DNA from: DASZBX01 sp035943635
Lineage (GTDB): Bacteria; Actinomycetota; Actinomycetes; Streptomycetales; Catenulisporaceae
Length of the DNA stretch: 64,000 bases
Reading direction: 5' to 3'
Assembly: GCA_035943635.1 (NCBI GenBank)
Contig: DASZBX010000031.1
Span: 1-64,000 of the forward strand
The position numbers and the translations under genes were made by a program. This document shows positions 43,701-52,393 of the stretch, one piece after another. The notes under the pieces are model-generated. The model saw only the letters and a list, made by a program, of their open reading frames with translations. It made no database searches and was not told the origin of the DNA. Within the stretch, counting starts at the first letter, position 1. The number at the start of each line of letters is the position of its first letter.

Positions 43701-43770
43701 CGCCCGGCCGGGCGGACCGAGCGGACCGGGCGGACACACCGAAGTATTCCCGACAGGAGGCGCGCAGTGA
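40747..43770 (+). CDS. Serine/threonine protein kinase with large C-terminal region (vWA-like)
   Basis: A 1007-residue protein. The kinase domain occupies ~15-275: glycine loop VVGRGGSGKVYLG, Lys45 in AAVKQL, catalytic loop LHRDLKPSNVM (Asp139), DLG at 156-158 in place of DFG, and activation segment AGTPGYMSPEQI. It should be active. The middle is of unknown fold. Residues ~830-960 look like a degenerate vWA domain (TDVVLALTAKPIEHDY, HVLVIVGGRPPHQPQ, LICVGVIEPWD) without a clear MIDAS. No TM helix is present, so it is cytoplasmic, unlike PknB-type receptors. ATG 40747 follows GGAGGGG. Its stop overlaps the GTPase start (GTGA), so the two are translationally coupled. It probably controls the downstream GTPase by phosphorylation. 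Confidence 0.9.
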   Translation: MALGNLGPEDPERIGGFEIKAVVGRGGSGKVYLGLDPHGNAAAVKQLLVKRDLNDATSRERFLREIRTMGRIDSALVPRLADFDELCDPPWLATPYIPGPSLLEALGRGPLPAGFTWSLAGALCSALDTIHRAGALHRDLKPSNVMIARDRFVVIDLGLTRSVDGSDPGVTAVWISAGTPGYMSPEQIKALKDAEKPADVLSLAATVYHAATGRAPFQEQLSGGFPHTSGPDGPARPTYPDGLPSRLREFLRRGLELDHTRRASLAELMWLLPSDLETGFAETVPIPVRQAQLVLELDLKRRGGFTYPLHTPDPQRDLTTVMERTREGALHNAARIAAEARAAGGTGDGAIVTVRLARAAGVAALTEAEARAQYEAARAALPPATAADQILSGPLGRLAAAFSREQLDSAIVVELCAEHCAVWEFTAGPTPPREHRIPWTTLLDAKVRIGKSADESGDHPGAQSVAGQGNPDSPDPADEHPTTPDLAHGDLLQLLLLGGKNAVPRGALRRFTPWLGNHELARRAATAVRTAVDRIVARSAAEQAAQAGERPKTPPLPPAAPLLTVVVRRPGWRLLELVGDNLAPGPGRPHLTGPQKLPKVFSQLLDLQPLPYPVGLATAEVDERTGAVTLRFLELFPAGTAPRGPDSRRTVPLELPRQAPDDGVLLPLVSRRTEHPYGWDLIRTGRIGVSVPAGVELTVSLLGTAHAALATPAAPHGLPADPVGWTEIRAMVPHSLLPPEGAADGPLDLVVAVERGSFDGDIEMRRRFAVSLLDRAAQLRPEPGALRTAVLDYGDHLFVSREFERLAPAERRRHDPEVCWSGFGPARRSTDVVLALTAKPIEHDYAAPVEEALAHLVTAGWNPGAQHVLVIVGGRPPHQPQWRSEIFNEALQCTNNVDWQATLNVLVNQYNLICVGVIEPWDAHLPGDNPKPQIDRQVLKGWKDVVGGRYVDLPWADPSAVLATAGVLPGTRAPRKPATLPLARPARPGGPSGPGGHTEVFPTGGAQ

Positions 43771-44996
43771 CCGAGAGCTTCGAGTTCCCGCCGTTCGAGA
43801 CCTCGGCGTTCCGGGCGAACGGCGACACCGCCCAGGACCCGCAGGTCAAGCCGCCGATCCCGCTGGGCGGGGACCTGCTGCTGGGCGGCGGCCGGGGCAC
43901 CGCCCCGCCGCCGACCCTGCCGGCCGCGACCCCGTTCGAGACGGTCACCGAGGCCCGGCCGCCCGCGCAGGCCGCGCCGCCGCCGGTCCCGGACCCGGCC
44001 GGCGAGGAGGGCGTGCGGATCACCCTGTGGGGCGGGTCCTCCAGCGGCAAGACCACCTATCTCGGGGCGCTGCCGTTCGCGATCCAGCAGGCCCGGACCA
44101 ACCCGCGGTACGGGTCGTGGATGCTGACCCCGCTGAACGACGGCACGCACGAGTTCCAGGCCGAGACCACCACCACCCTGGACACCGCGCGCACCTTCCC
44201 GCCGCCGACCAGCGTCCTGGAGTCCGGGCTCAGCTGGCGGCTGCGCGGGCGGGTGCACGAGGGCGGCCTGGCCGGGCTGCGCCGCGGGGTGCGCCAGGCC
44301 CGCGGGCGGCAGGAGGAGGACACGTTCACGCTGAACGTGCCGGACGTGCCCGGCGAGTGGTTCGGCGGCGGGGACTCGATCGACGACATGAAGATGCGCC
44401 GGGAGGGCGTGTTCAAGGCCCAGAAGGAGACCCTGACCCGGGAGCTGGCCAGGTCGCACGGGATCGTGTACCTGTTCGACCCGACGGCCGAGTTGGCCGC
44501 GGCCAACTCCTTCCAGTACCTGCACGACCTGCTCAGCCGGCTGCAGATGCAGATCGAGCAGGAGGGCCGGATCCGGGACAACCGGCTGCCGCACTACGTC
44601 GCGATCTGCGTCACGAAGTTCGACACCAAGTGGGTGCTGGACCGGGCGTTGGAGGCGCGATTGGTCAAGCAGGACCAGCACGGGCAGCCGGCCGTCCCGC
44701 AGGAGAACGCGGAGGTGTTCTTCGACCTGTTGTGCCGCACGCTCGGGCCGTCCGGGCAGAACGTGGCCAACGCCCTGAAGGCCGCCTTCCATCCCAAGCG
44801 CACGATGTACTTCGTCACCTCGGCGGTCGGGTTCCGGCGCGGGCCGGACGGGACCGGTTTCGACATGGCCCAGCCCTCCCAGATCAACCCGGCCGTGGGC
44901 GGGGTACAGCGGATCATGGACCAGATCCGGCCGATCAACGTCCTGGAGCCCCTGGTCGAGCTCGAGCGCCTGTACCGCTCCGGCGGGCATCGGTGA
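43767..44996 (+). CDS. TRAFAC-like P-loop GTPase (DO-GTPase-like)
   Basis: A 409-residue NTPase. After a Pro/Ala-rich N-terminus comes the P-loop LWGGSSSGKTTYLGAL (G94-K95-T96). LNVPDVPGEWF looks like the DxxG switch-II strand, IVYLFDP is a following strand, and VAICVTKFDTKWV matches the TKxD base-recognition motif, favouring GTP. AGGAGG lies at ideal distance from GTG 43767, and the start overlaps the kinase stop. The family resembles the GTPases placed in predicted actinobacterial conflict systems (DO-GTPase; recollection). It carries no enzymatic effector domain of its own. It is likely the switch that drives the next two proteins. Confidence 0.88.
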   Translation: MTESFEFPPFETSAFRANGDTAQDPQVKPPIPLGGDLLLGGGRGTAPPPTLPAATPFETVTEARPPAQAAPPPVPDPAGEEGVRITLWGGSSSGKTTYLGALPFAIQQARTNPRYGSWMLTPLNDGTHEFQAETTTTLDTARTFPPPTSVLESGLSWRLRGRVHEGGLAGLRRGVRQARGRQEEDTFTLNVPDVPGEWFGGGDSIDDMKMRREGVFKAQKETLTRELARSHGIVYLFDPTAELAAANSFQYLHDLLSRLQMQIEQEGRIRDNRLPHYVAICVTKFDTKWVLDRALEARLVKQDQHGQPAVPQENAEVFFDLLCRTLGPSGQNVANALKAAFHPKRTMYFVTSAVGFRRGPDGTGFDMAQPSQINPAVGGVQRIMDQIRPINVLEPLVELERLYRSGGHR

Positions 44997-47900
44997 CCGC
45001 CGGCCACCGGGCCTCGGTGCACTGGGCGGTCAGCTCCAAACCGCCCGGCGGCTTCGACCGGAAGATCGTGCGGGCCAGCGCGCCGGAGATCGCCGGCCCG
45101 CTCGGCGGGCTGCTGGAGGCGGTGCACCCGGGCACCCCGGACCAGGCCGCCGACGCCCGGGCCGCGCTGCCCTGGGTGACCGTGGTCAACTTCTCCACCC
45201 GCGACAGCACCGCACCGCAGGTCGGGGTGTGCGCGACCGGGTGGGGCGTGGGGGTGGACTCGGGCAACCGGCCGATCACCCGCACCCGGATCTTCGCCCT
45301 GCCCGCCCCGACCGGCCCGGCGCCGTACCCGGGCTACCGGGCGATGTGGGAGGCGCTGCGCGAGTGGGACCTCGGGGAGGAGGCGAACGGTCCGATCACG
45401 GTCGACCTGCCGGCCGGGGTGGAGCCGGACCGCGAGCTGTTCCTGCGCGCGGGCACCACGTTCGAGTGGGCCGCCGCGGTGGCCGCCGCGCTGCTGGACC
45501 GCCGGGTGCTGATCACCGACTACCCGGGCCAGGACCCGTCGCAGGCGCTCGGCGTGATCGACGCGGTGGTCAGCCTGCTGCCGCGCGGCCTGCACCAGGA
45601 GTTCCGGGCCGGGACCTGGACCAAGAACAACGCCGTGGTCACCGACCTGGCCTTCGCCAGCGCGACGCTCGGCTGCCCGCCGGACAGCTGCTGGAAGATC
45701 GCCTGGGGCGCGCCGGAGCCGATCTCGCCCGCGCTGCTGAGCGAGGACGCCCGGCAGTACCTGGGCCACCTGACCGCGCTCTACCACGAGTACCAGAGCA
45801 ACCCGCTGCCGATCGTGCAGGGGCTCGCGGCGGCCGACGCGCCGCACGGGTTGAACGGCTGCGCTCCGTGGGCGCTGTCGGTGGTCGAGCAGCTGGACCT
45901 GCCGCTGCTGACCCACCGGGCGATCGTGGACCGCGAGGGCCGGGTCCGGCGCGGCCAGGACGGGCGTCTGAGCAGCCGGATCACCACTCCGGCGGTGCTG
46001 GCCAACGTCACGGCCGTGCTGCACCGGCTCGACGCCGGCCAGGTCCCGCCGGACCGGGCCGAGGCGCTGGCCGAGTACCTGGCCTGGTGCCCCGATCCGT
46101 CCGCGCTGGCCACCGTCCCGGTCGGCTGGTGGACGGCGGCGGTCGAGTTCGCTGCGCGCCTGCGCCGGTGGCGGCTGCGCGAGCGCGACGAGTGGCGCGC
46201 CGAGGGGCCCTCGTCGGTGGCCTGGTTCGTGAACGCGGTCGAGCTCTCCCGGGTCAACGCGATCCGCGAGACCGGCGAGAAGGCCGACGTTCTGTGGTCC
46301 ACGCTGCTGCACTACGTGACCGACGAGCCGCTCCCGGCCGAGGGCTTCACCCGGCTGTGGACGGCGTGGCCGTCGCGGACCGCCGACCCGCTGCCGCGCA
46401 CCGCGAAGCTGCTGGCCGAACGTGAGGCCCTGGCCCGCAGAGTGCTGCTGCGCGAGTGCGAGACCTCGCCGTCCGGCGCGCTCGGGCTGCTGGCGCTGCT
46501 GGACTCGTGCGCTCCGTCAGAGGTCTGGTACACCCCGCTGCGGACCGCCTACCGGGACGAGGACTCCGAGGCCGATCCGGCGCAGATCGCCCGGTTCTGC
46601 GAAGCCGATCCGGACCACCCGGTCCTGCTGCTGCGGCTGGCCGCGATCACCAACCGGCTCGAACCGGTCGCCGAGCGGGCGGGCGACGGCCTGATCACCG
46701 CGGCCCTGGTGCTGCGCCAGCGCGGCGAGCGCAAATCCCCGCTCGAACTGGTGGTCCAGGAACCGGTCCGGGACACCGCGGGGCCCTACATCATGGCCCT
46801 GACCGACCTGATCCGCTGGATCCTGGGCCTGGCGTTCACCGGGTCCTGTATCACCGCACTGCAAGAATGGCAGGACGCTGCGGCGTACGTCGACGCGCTG
46901 CTGGACCTGACCGAGCACGACCGCGCGGCGCACCGGCTGCGCCCGCAGTTCGCCGCCTTCCTGGCCACCCGGGCGTTCGACAAGGCCAAGGAGCTGCCCG
47001 GGTGGACCGAACCGGTCCTGTCCGCGCTGCTGCGGGCCGGCGGCGAGGCGGCGCAGCAGGTGGCCGGGGCCGTGGCCAAGGCCGCGCCGAAGGACCAGCA
47101 CCTGTCGAAGCTGCTGGCCCGGTTCGACCGCGAGTTCACGGTTCTGCTGGCCCAGCACGGCGGTCCCGCGCAGCAGCGGTTCCTGCGCACCGGCCTGCTG
47201 GCCGACCTGGCCGAGGCCGTGCGGGCCGGGCACGGCGAGCCCGTCGCCCAGGCCTGCACCGACGCCCTGCGCGGCGGCTGCCTGGAAGAGGAGGTGTTCG
47301 CCGGCCTGGCCGCCCTGTCCTGGTGCGCCGACGTCGACCGGGTCAGGGCTCTGCTGGCCCGGGTGCCGGAGGCGTCCGACGGCGCCGCGCAGGGCCCGGC
47401 CCCGATCACCGCGCGGGCGCAGGAGTTCGCCCTCGGCGGCGGCTGGGGCGAGCCGGCCGCGCGGCGGTTCGCCGAGCGGATGATCAGTGAGCTGACCGAG
47501 CGCGAATCGCACATCGACGACCGGATCCGCGAGCAGCTGGCCGCGTTCCAGGCGCAGGAGTGGGAGGCCCGCCAGGTCCTGGAGGACCTGAATCAGGGCT
47601 GGAGTGCGGACCAGGAGGTGATCGGCGGCCGGGCCGAGGAGGAGCTGGACCTGGCCCGGGGCCGGTACCGCACCCGGGAGGAGGCGTCCCTGGCCGCCGA
47701 GGAGAAGCAGATCCTGGAGATCCGGCGCCGCGGCATGGCCGAACGGCAGGTGTACCTCCAGGAGTACCAGACCCAGGAGGGCCGGATCACGGCCCAGCGC
47801 CGGCGGGTCCTGGTGGCCAAGGAGAAGGAGTACCAGCAGGCCGCGGTCGAACCGGGCCGGCAGCGCGACCGGGCCCGCAAGGCCGCGGCCGGCCTCAACG

Positions 47901-48202
47901 CCCAGGCCGAGGCGGACCGGGCGGCCATCGCGGCCGAGATCACCCGGATCCGGTGGCAGGTCGGCGCCGGCCGGCAGGCGAAACCGGCCGGCCAGACGAA
48001 GCAGAGGCCTGACGCCGAGCCGCGGGAGTACCCGGCGCAGATGCCGACCATGCAGATGCAGACCTTCCCGCCCGAGTCCAGGTCCGGCGGGATCTTCGGC
48101 CGCTTCGGCCGCCGCCGGGGCGGCGCGGAGGGCGGCGACGGCCAGGATGCGGATCCGGCGCAGGCCCGGTCGTCCCCCGGGGAGGGTGGGCCGACTCCGT
48201 GA
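44993..48202 (+). CDS. Large GTPase-associated protein with C-terminal coiled coil (GAP1-like)
   Basis: A 1069-residue soluble protein whose GTG start overlaps the GTPase stop (GTGA). The N-terminal ~120 residues (VHWAVSSKPPGGFDRKIVRA, LPWVTVVNFSTRDS) and the following helical/sandwich region resemble the N2 and middle domains of GTPase-associated protein 1 (from memory, tentative). The ~400-830 region is alpha-helical with repeated Leu-rich segments. Residues ~835-990 form a long charged coiled coil (EKQILEIRRRGMAERQVYLQ, TREEASLAAEEK). The C-terminal tail is Gly/Pro-rich and basic (GIFGRFGRRRGGA). No catalytic motif is seen. Obligate coupling to the GTPase suggests a direct partner or effector scaffold. 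Confidence 0.82.
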   Translation: MTAGHRASVHWAVSSKPPGGFDRKIVRASAPEIAGPLGGLLEAVHPGTPDQAADARAALPWVTVVNFSTRDSTAPQVGVCATGWGVGVDSGNRPITRTRIFALPAPTGPAPYPGYRAMWEALREWDLGEEANGPITVDLPAGVEPDRELFLRAGTTFEWAAAVAAALLDRRVLITDYPGQDPSQALGVIDAVVSLLPRGLHQEFRAGTWTKNNAVVTDLAFASATLGCPPDSCWKIAWGAPEPISPALLSEDARQYLGHLTALYHEYQSNPLPIVQGLAAADAPHGLNGCAPWALSVVEQLDLPLLTHRAIVDREGRVRRGQDGRLSSRITTPAVLANVTAVLHRLDAGQVPPDRAEALAEYLAWCPDPSALATVPVGWWTAAVEFAARLRRWRLRERDEWRAEGPSSVAWFVNAVELSRVNAIRETGEKADVLWSTLLHYVTDEPLPAEGFTRLWTAWPSRTADPLPRTAKLLAEREALARRVLLRECETSPSGALGLLALLDSCAPSEVWYTPLRTAYRDEDSEADPAQIARFCEADPDHPVLLLRLAAITNRLEPVAERAGDGLITAALVLRQRGERKSPLELVVQEPVRDTAGPYIMALTDLIRWILGLAFTGSCITALQEWQDAAAYVDALLDLTEHDRAAHRLRPQFAAFLATRAFDKAKELPGWTEPVLSALLRAGGEAAQQVAGAVAKAAPKDQHLSKLLARFDREFTVLLAQHGGPAQQRFLRTGLLADLAEAVRAGHGEPVAQACTDALRGGCLEEEVFAGLAALSWCADVDRVRALLARVPEASDGAAQGPAPITARAQEFALGGGWGEPAARRFAERMISELTERESHIDDRIREQLAAFQAQEWEARQVLEDLNQGWSADQEVIGGRAEEELDLARGRYRTREEASLAAEEKQILEIRRRGMAERQVYLQEYQTQEGRITAQRRRVLVAKEKEYQQAAVEPGRQRDRARKAAAGLNAQAEADRAAIAAEITRIRWQVGAGRQAKPAGQTKQRPDAEPREYPAQMPTMQMQTFPPESRSGGIFGRFGRRRGGAEGGDGQDADPAQARSSPGEGGPTP

Positions 48203-48318
48203 CCGCCCGAAGTCCGCACCCGCACCCGTTCCGGCGCGTACGCCCTCGCCCGGCTGGCCGGCTTTACCGGTCAGTTCGCTCAGGTCAACTCCACCAGACT
48301 GAAGGAGACGAGAACCTC

Positions 48319-50031
48319 ATGGCGACCCGACGCCGCGGCGCGAGGACCAGCGCCGCCCGCCCGAGCGCGGCCGGCCGGCGCGTCGGCGCCCGCCGCCGGG
48401 CCCTCGGCGCCGTGGGCACGGCGTTCGCCGCCGCGGTGTTCCTCGCCGCGGCCGCCGGGCCCGGCGCCTCGCCGCTCGCCTCACCGGACCTGCGCGCGGC
48501 CGGATCGTCGGCGGACGCCGTCTCGCCAGCCGATATTCTCGACTCCCTGAATCTGCAGGCCGCGCCGACCTCCTACGTGATCCTGGTCGACGTCTCCGGG
48601 TCGATGCTGGCCGACGGCCTGTTCAGCAAGGTCCGCAGCGATTTCCCCGACCTGATCAGCCAGTTCGGCCCGAACGACGACGTCGCCGTGGACACCTTCG
48701 GCGACGAGCCGGAGACCCTGCGGGCCCTGGGCCCGGTCGATCAGGGCGCGAATCCCGCGCACGCGCTCGACGACGTCCGGATCGACCCGAACGCCGCCAC
48801 CGACACCGGCGGCGCGCTCCAGCTGGCGTACAACCAGCTGTCCGGTCCCACGGCCGACCCCACGAAGGTCGGCGTCGTGCTGCTGCTGACCGACGGGAAG
48901 CCCGATCCCCCGGCGAGCAGCTCCTTCTACCTTCAGGGGATCAATTCCCTGAGTGACTCCGCGGCGCTGTCCGCCGCGATCAGGGACAGCGGCCCGTGGC
49001 AGGGCCTGCGCACCGACTTCGCCAAGCTGTCCCCGCAGATGACCGTGCTCGGCTGCGGGCTCGCGCTGCAGAGCGGCCTGGACCTGTCCCCGGTGGTCGG
49101 CTTCGTCTTCGCCGATCCGCTCGTGGACGACCAGCCGCAGGTGCCGACCGTGCACTCGTTCGTCCAGCAGGCGCAGACCGCCGCGCAGACCAAGCAGGCC
49201 GCGAGCGTGCTCGCGGCGGACAGCGGCGCCGGGGTCACCGCCCAGATCACCGCGCCCGGCGGCGCCTCGTGGCAGGACTACCCGATCGGCAGCGGCACCG
49301 CGTCGGCGACGGTGACGTTCACCGCGAACAGCAAGAACGTGCCGCTCCAGGTCTCGGACGCGAGGCTGTCGGCGAGCGGCGGCCTGACGGTGTCCGCGTC
49401 CGGGCTGCCGGCCTCGTTCGCCGTGACGCCCGGCCACCCGGTCACCTTCCCGGTCACCCTGACCTGGCCGCAGCCGGACGCCGGCTCGATGGGTGGCGGC
49501 ACGAAGCCGATCTCGGCGAACCTTACGGTGGCCGGGACCGTCAGTTCGCCGTGGGCCGCGACGATCGTGTCCTCGTTCGACCAGTCCTACCTCCCGGGGT
49601 CTGTGACCGGCTCGTCGGCCACGCTCAGCGGCACGGTCCGCAGCCCGATCGACCTGGTCTCCTGGGCCCTGTGGATCGTGGTCATCGCGGCGTTCGCGGC
49701 CTGCGGGTGGCTGTGGTTCCTGAGCACGCACAAGAAGCTGCGCGGCCGGATCGTGATCGGGGCGGGCGGCGCGTTCGCCTCGGTGCCGCTGCCGGACGCC
49801 CGCCGGGCCGTGTTCGAGTCGGTCGAGGTCGGCGGGGAGTCGGCCAAGGTGGTCGTGCACAGCGCCCGGCGCAAGCGCGGCGGCAAGCCGGCCCTGTACG
49901 TCCGGTGCGTTCCGGCCGGCAGCCGCCCGCCCGGGTCCGGCGGCCGGTGCGAGTGGTCCGGGTCGCTGATCCTGGCCGGGTCCTGGCAGTTCCAGCACCG
50001 CCCTACCGCCGAGGCCGAGCAGCCGGTCTGA
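48319..50031 (+). CDS. Membrane-anchored vWA-domain protein
   Basis: A 570-residue envelope protein. A very basic N-terminus leads to a signal/anchor (AVGTAFAAAVFLAAAAGPG). The vWA domain has an intact MIDAS: YVILVDVSGSML (Asp91-x-Ser93-x-Ser95), a Thr in DTGGAL, and VVLLLTDGKPDPP. A beta-rich region follows. One TM helix near 445-475 (LVSWALWIVVIAAFAACGWL) and a ~90-residue cytoplasmic domain (RGRIVIGAGGAFASVPLPD) end it. The vWA domain therefore faces outward. ATG 48319 has AAGGAG upstream. It lies 116 bp after the coiled-coil gene, with no terminator visible, and is probably the membrane output or sensor of the operon. Confidence 0.9.
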   Translation: MATRRRGARTSAARPSAAGRRVGARRRALGAVGTAFAAAVFLAAAAGPGASPLASPDLRAAGSSADAVSPADILDSLNLQAAPTSYVILVDVSGSMLADGLFSKVRSDFPDLISQFGPNDDVAVDTFGDEPETLRALGPVDQGANPAHALDDVRIDPNAATDTGGALQLAYNQLSGPTADPTKVGVVLLLTDGKPDPPASSSFYLQGINSLSDSAALSAAIRDSGPWQGLRTDFAKLSPQMTVLGCGLALQSGLDLSPVVGFVFADPLVDDQPQVPTVHSFVQQAQTAAQTKQAASVLAADSGAGVTAQITAPGGASWQDYPIGSGTASATVTFTANSKNVPLQVSDARLSASGGLTVSASGLPASFAVTPGHPVTFPVTLTWPQPDAGSMGGGTKPISANLTVAGTVSSPWAATIVSSFDQSYLPGSVTGSSATLSGTVRSPIDLVSWALWIVVIAAFAACGWLWFLSTHKKLRGRIVIGAGGAFASVPLPDARRAVFESVEVGGESAKVVVHSARRKRGGKPALYVRCVPAGSRPPGSGGRCEWSGSLILAGSWQFQHRPTAEAEQPV

Positions 50032-50240
50032 CCGCGCCGGACCCACGCGGCCGCCCTGCCGCCCGGCAGGCGCGCGGGTGCGCCCGCCGATGTGCCGGAA
50101 CTCCTCCCTGCTGTGGATCGCGCCCGGCCGCCGCGCAGTGGCGCCCGCCCGGCGGATTGTCCCGGCGCCGGCAGGTGTGGCGCGGCGCCGACCGGGTATC
50201 CGGGCACCGGTTCTCGGGCGTGGTGACGAAGAGGTGTGAT

Positions 50241-50564
50241 ATGACCCTTTCTGGGCGGGATTGGCGGATACTGAAGGCTGTCGAAGAGGAGTTCGCGGAG
50301 CAGGACCGCGCCCTGGTGGCACGGTTCGCCCGCCTGGGCGACGCCCGCCGGCCGGGCCTGGTCCGGCGCCGGTGGAAGATCGCGGTCGCGCTGCTGTGCT
50401 GGGTCGGCCTGGTCTGCGCGGACGCCGCCGCACACCAGGGCACCCTGCTCTGGATCGCGCTCGCGGCCGGCGCCGTGGGCACCTCGCTGCTGGTCTGGCG
50501 CCGGCGCGCGGACAAGCCGGCCCCGGCCCGGCAGGACGCGTCGAGCAGGTACCTCAACAGCTGA
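50241..50564 (+). CDS. DUF3040 small membrane protein
   Basis: A 107-residue DUF3040 protein: MTLSGRDWRILKAVEEEF followed by two hydrophobic segments (IAVALLCWVGLVCADAAA, LLWIALAAGAVGTSLLVW) and a short basic tail. The conserved SGRDWRILKAVEEE start is the family hallmark. GAGGTGTGAT precedes ATG 50241. The function of the family is unknown. It lies 209 bp after the vWA gene and may be separately transcribed. Confidence 0.85.
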   Translation: MTLSGRDWRILKAVEEEFAEQDRALVARFARLGDARRPGLVRRRWKIAVALLCWVGLVCADAAAHQGTLLWIALAAGAVGTSLLVWRRRADKPAPARQDASSRYLNS

Positions 50565-50611
50565 GCCGGATCCGGGCCGGCCAGGCAACGGCCGGTCCGG
50601 GGCACAGGGCT

Positions 50612-50653
50612 CGGAGCACGCAGCGCGGAGCACGCAGCGCGGAGCACGCAGCG
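50612..50653. repeat. Three tandem copies of a 14 bp unit
   Basis: CGGAGCACGCAGCG repeats three times without change (50612-50625, 50626-50639, 50640-50653) between convergent genes. It is a short tandem repeat with no coding potential I can support. Confidence 0.85.
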
Positions 50654-50678
50654 CGGCGCTCCCGTCGTGGCTCCGCTG

Positions 50679-52364
50679 CTACGCTTGCGCCTGCGCCTCG
50701 GCGGCCCGCAGCATCCCGGCGACCATCTCCCGCAGCGTGACCTTGGAGACCTTCCCGATCTCGGTGCGCGGCAGGTCATCCAGGTACTCGACCCGTTCGG
50801 GCCACTTGTACTTCGCCACACCCAGATCATGCAGGTGGGCGCAGAACTGTTCCAGCGTCGGCGGCGGCCCGTCCTCGGCCGCGACGACGAACGCGCAGGC
50901 CCGTTCGCCCAGCCGCGGGTCGGGCATGGCGACCAGGGCGACCTCCCGGACCCGCGGGTGGCGCAGCAGCAGCCCTTCGACCTCCTCGGCGTTGATCTTC
51001 TCGCCGCCGCGGTCGATCAGGTCCTTGACCCGGCCCTCCAGGGAGTAGCCGAGCTGTCCCTCGAACCACTGCGCGCGCATCAGGTCGCCGGAGCGGTAGA
51101 AGCCGTCGCTGGTGAACGCCTCCAGGTCCCGGTCGGCCGCGTCGAAGTAGCCGCGGATCGTGTACGGGCCGCGGGCGGCCAGTTCGCCCACCTCGCCCGG
51201 GGCGACCTCGGTCTCCGTGCCGGGCACCAGGATCCGGATCTCGTCCAGCGGGGAGATCGGCACCCCGATCGTGCCCGCCCGCAGCGCGGCCGGGGCGTCG
51301 GACGGGGTGAACATGAACATGCCCTCGCTCATCCCGAAGGCCTGGGTCACGTGGATCCCGTGCCCGGTCAGCAGGTCGAACACGGCCGGCGGGACCTTGG
51401 CCGCGGACAGCATCCAGGATGTCAGCGACGCGACCGCGGCCGGGAAGCCGGGGTGCTCGGCGTATTCGCGCACGAGCCCGGGCGGGGTGACGGTCCAGGT
51501 CGCGCCGTGCTCGGCCATCAGCGGCAGGACCGTGTCGGCCGCCGCGCCGGGGATCAGCAGCAGCGCGGCGCCGACCGCGTGGGCGGCGTGCACGGCGTTG
51601 GACAAGCCCGCGTTGTGCACGAACGGCAGGCCGACCGCGAGCACGCTGGTGTGGTCGTGGCCCCACCAGGTGCTGGTGGCCTGGGCGTTGTACCAGTACT
51701 CGGCGTGCAGGCGCGGGATGACCTTCGGGGTGCCGGTCGTACCGCCGGAGAGTTGGAACACGGCCGGGTCGTGCGCCTTCAGGGCGTGCGCGACCTCCAC
51801 AAGCCTCGCGGCGCGGGCGGCGTCGACCTGGGTCCGGGCGAGGTCCTCGATCCGGATGCCCGGGGTGTCCGGCGCGGCGCCGACCGTGAGGGTCAGCCGT
51901 ACGCTCGGCACCAGGGTCTGGATCTGCCCGGCCAGGGCGAGCAGGTCGAAGCCGCGGAAGTCGGCCTGGATCAGGTGCGCGGCGGCGTTGGTGTGCCGGG
52001 CGATCTGCTCGATCTCGTGCCGGCGGTGGATCGCGAGCGCGCAGACCGGGATCAGCCCGGCCTTGAGCACGCCGTACCAGGCCTGGATCGCCTGGTCGGA
52101 GTTGGTCAGCTGGAGCAGCACCCGCTCGCCCGGTTCGAGCCCGGCGCCGAGCAGGCCGGCGGCCACCGCGTCGGTGACCTGGTCCAGTTCGCGGTAGCTG
52201 AGCCGTCCTTCGGCCGTGATCAGCGCGGTCCGCTCGCCGTGCAGTGCGACGCTGTCGCGGAACGCGGTCGGGATGGAACGCTCACGCCAGTATCCGGCCG
52301 CGAGGTACCGTTCGACCTCCCCGGCCGGGTAGGGCACGAGGCCGGCGTCTTTGCCGTCGTCCAT
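50679..52364 (-). CDS. AMP-dependent aryl-acid ligase (salicylate/dihydroxybenzoate-AMP ligase-like)
   Basis: A 561-residue ANL-superfamily enzyme. It opens PYPAGEVERYLAAGYWRER, the typical start of DhbE/EntE-type aryl-acid adenylating enzymes. A3 is FQLSGGTTGTPKVIPR, then VTQAFGMSEGMFMFTPSD (A5), GFYRSGDLMRAQ (A7), GRVKDLIDRGGEKINAEEVE (A8) and the A10 lysine region RTEIGKVSKVTL. It should activate an aromatic acid as its adenylate, possibly with CoA transfer. ATG 52364 has AAGGAAGG upstream. It is downstream of a CoA-ester-type flavin monooxygenase, pointing to catabolism rather than siderophore assembly: there is no carrier-protein or condensation gene here. Confidence 0.9.
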   Translation of the reverse strand: MDDGKDAGLVPYPAGEVERYLAAGYWRERSIPTAFRDSVALHGERTALITAEGRLSYRELDQVTDAVAAGLLGAGLEPGERVLLQLTNSDQAIQAWYGVLKAGLIPVCALAIHRRHEIEQIARHTNAAAHLIQADFRGFDLLALAGQIQTLVPSVRLTLTVGAAPDTPGIRIEDLARTQVDAARAARLVEVAHALKAHDPAVFQLSGGTTGTPKVIPRLHAEYWYNAQATSTWWGHDHTSVLAVGLPFVHNAGLSNAVHAAHAVGAALLLIPGAAADTVLPLMAEHGATWTVTPPGLVREYAEHPGFPAAVASLTSWMLSAAKVPPAVFDLLTGHGIHVTQAFGMSEGMFMFTPSDAPAALRAGTIGVPISPLDEIRILVPGTETEVAPGEVGELAARGPYTIRGYFDAADRDLEAFTSDGFYRSGDLMRAQWFEGQLGYSLEGRVKDLIDRGGEKINAEEVEGLLLRHPRVREVALVAMPDPRLGERACAFVVAAEDGPPPTLEQFCAHLHDLGVAKYKWPERVEYLDDLPRTEIGKVSKVTLREMVAGMLRAAEAQAQA

Positions 52365-52393
52365 GAGGTAGTCCTTCCTTGGTCCGCGCCGGC

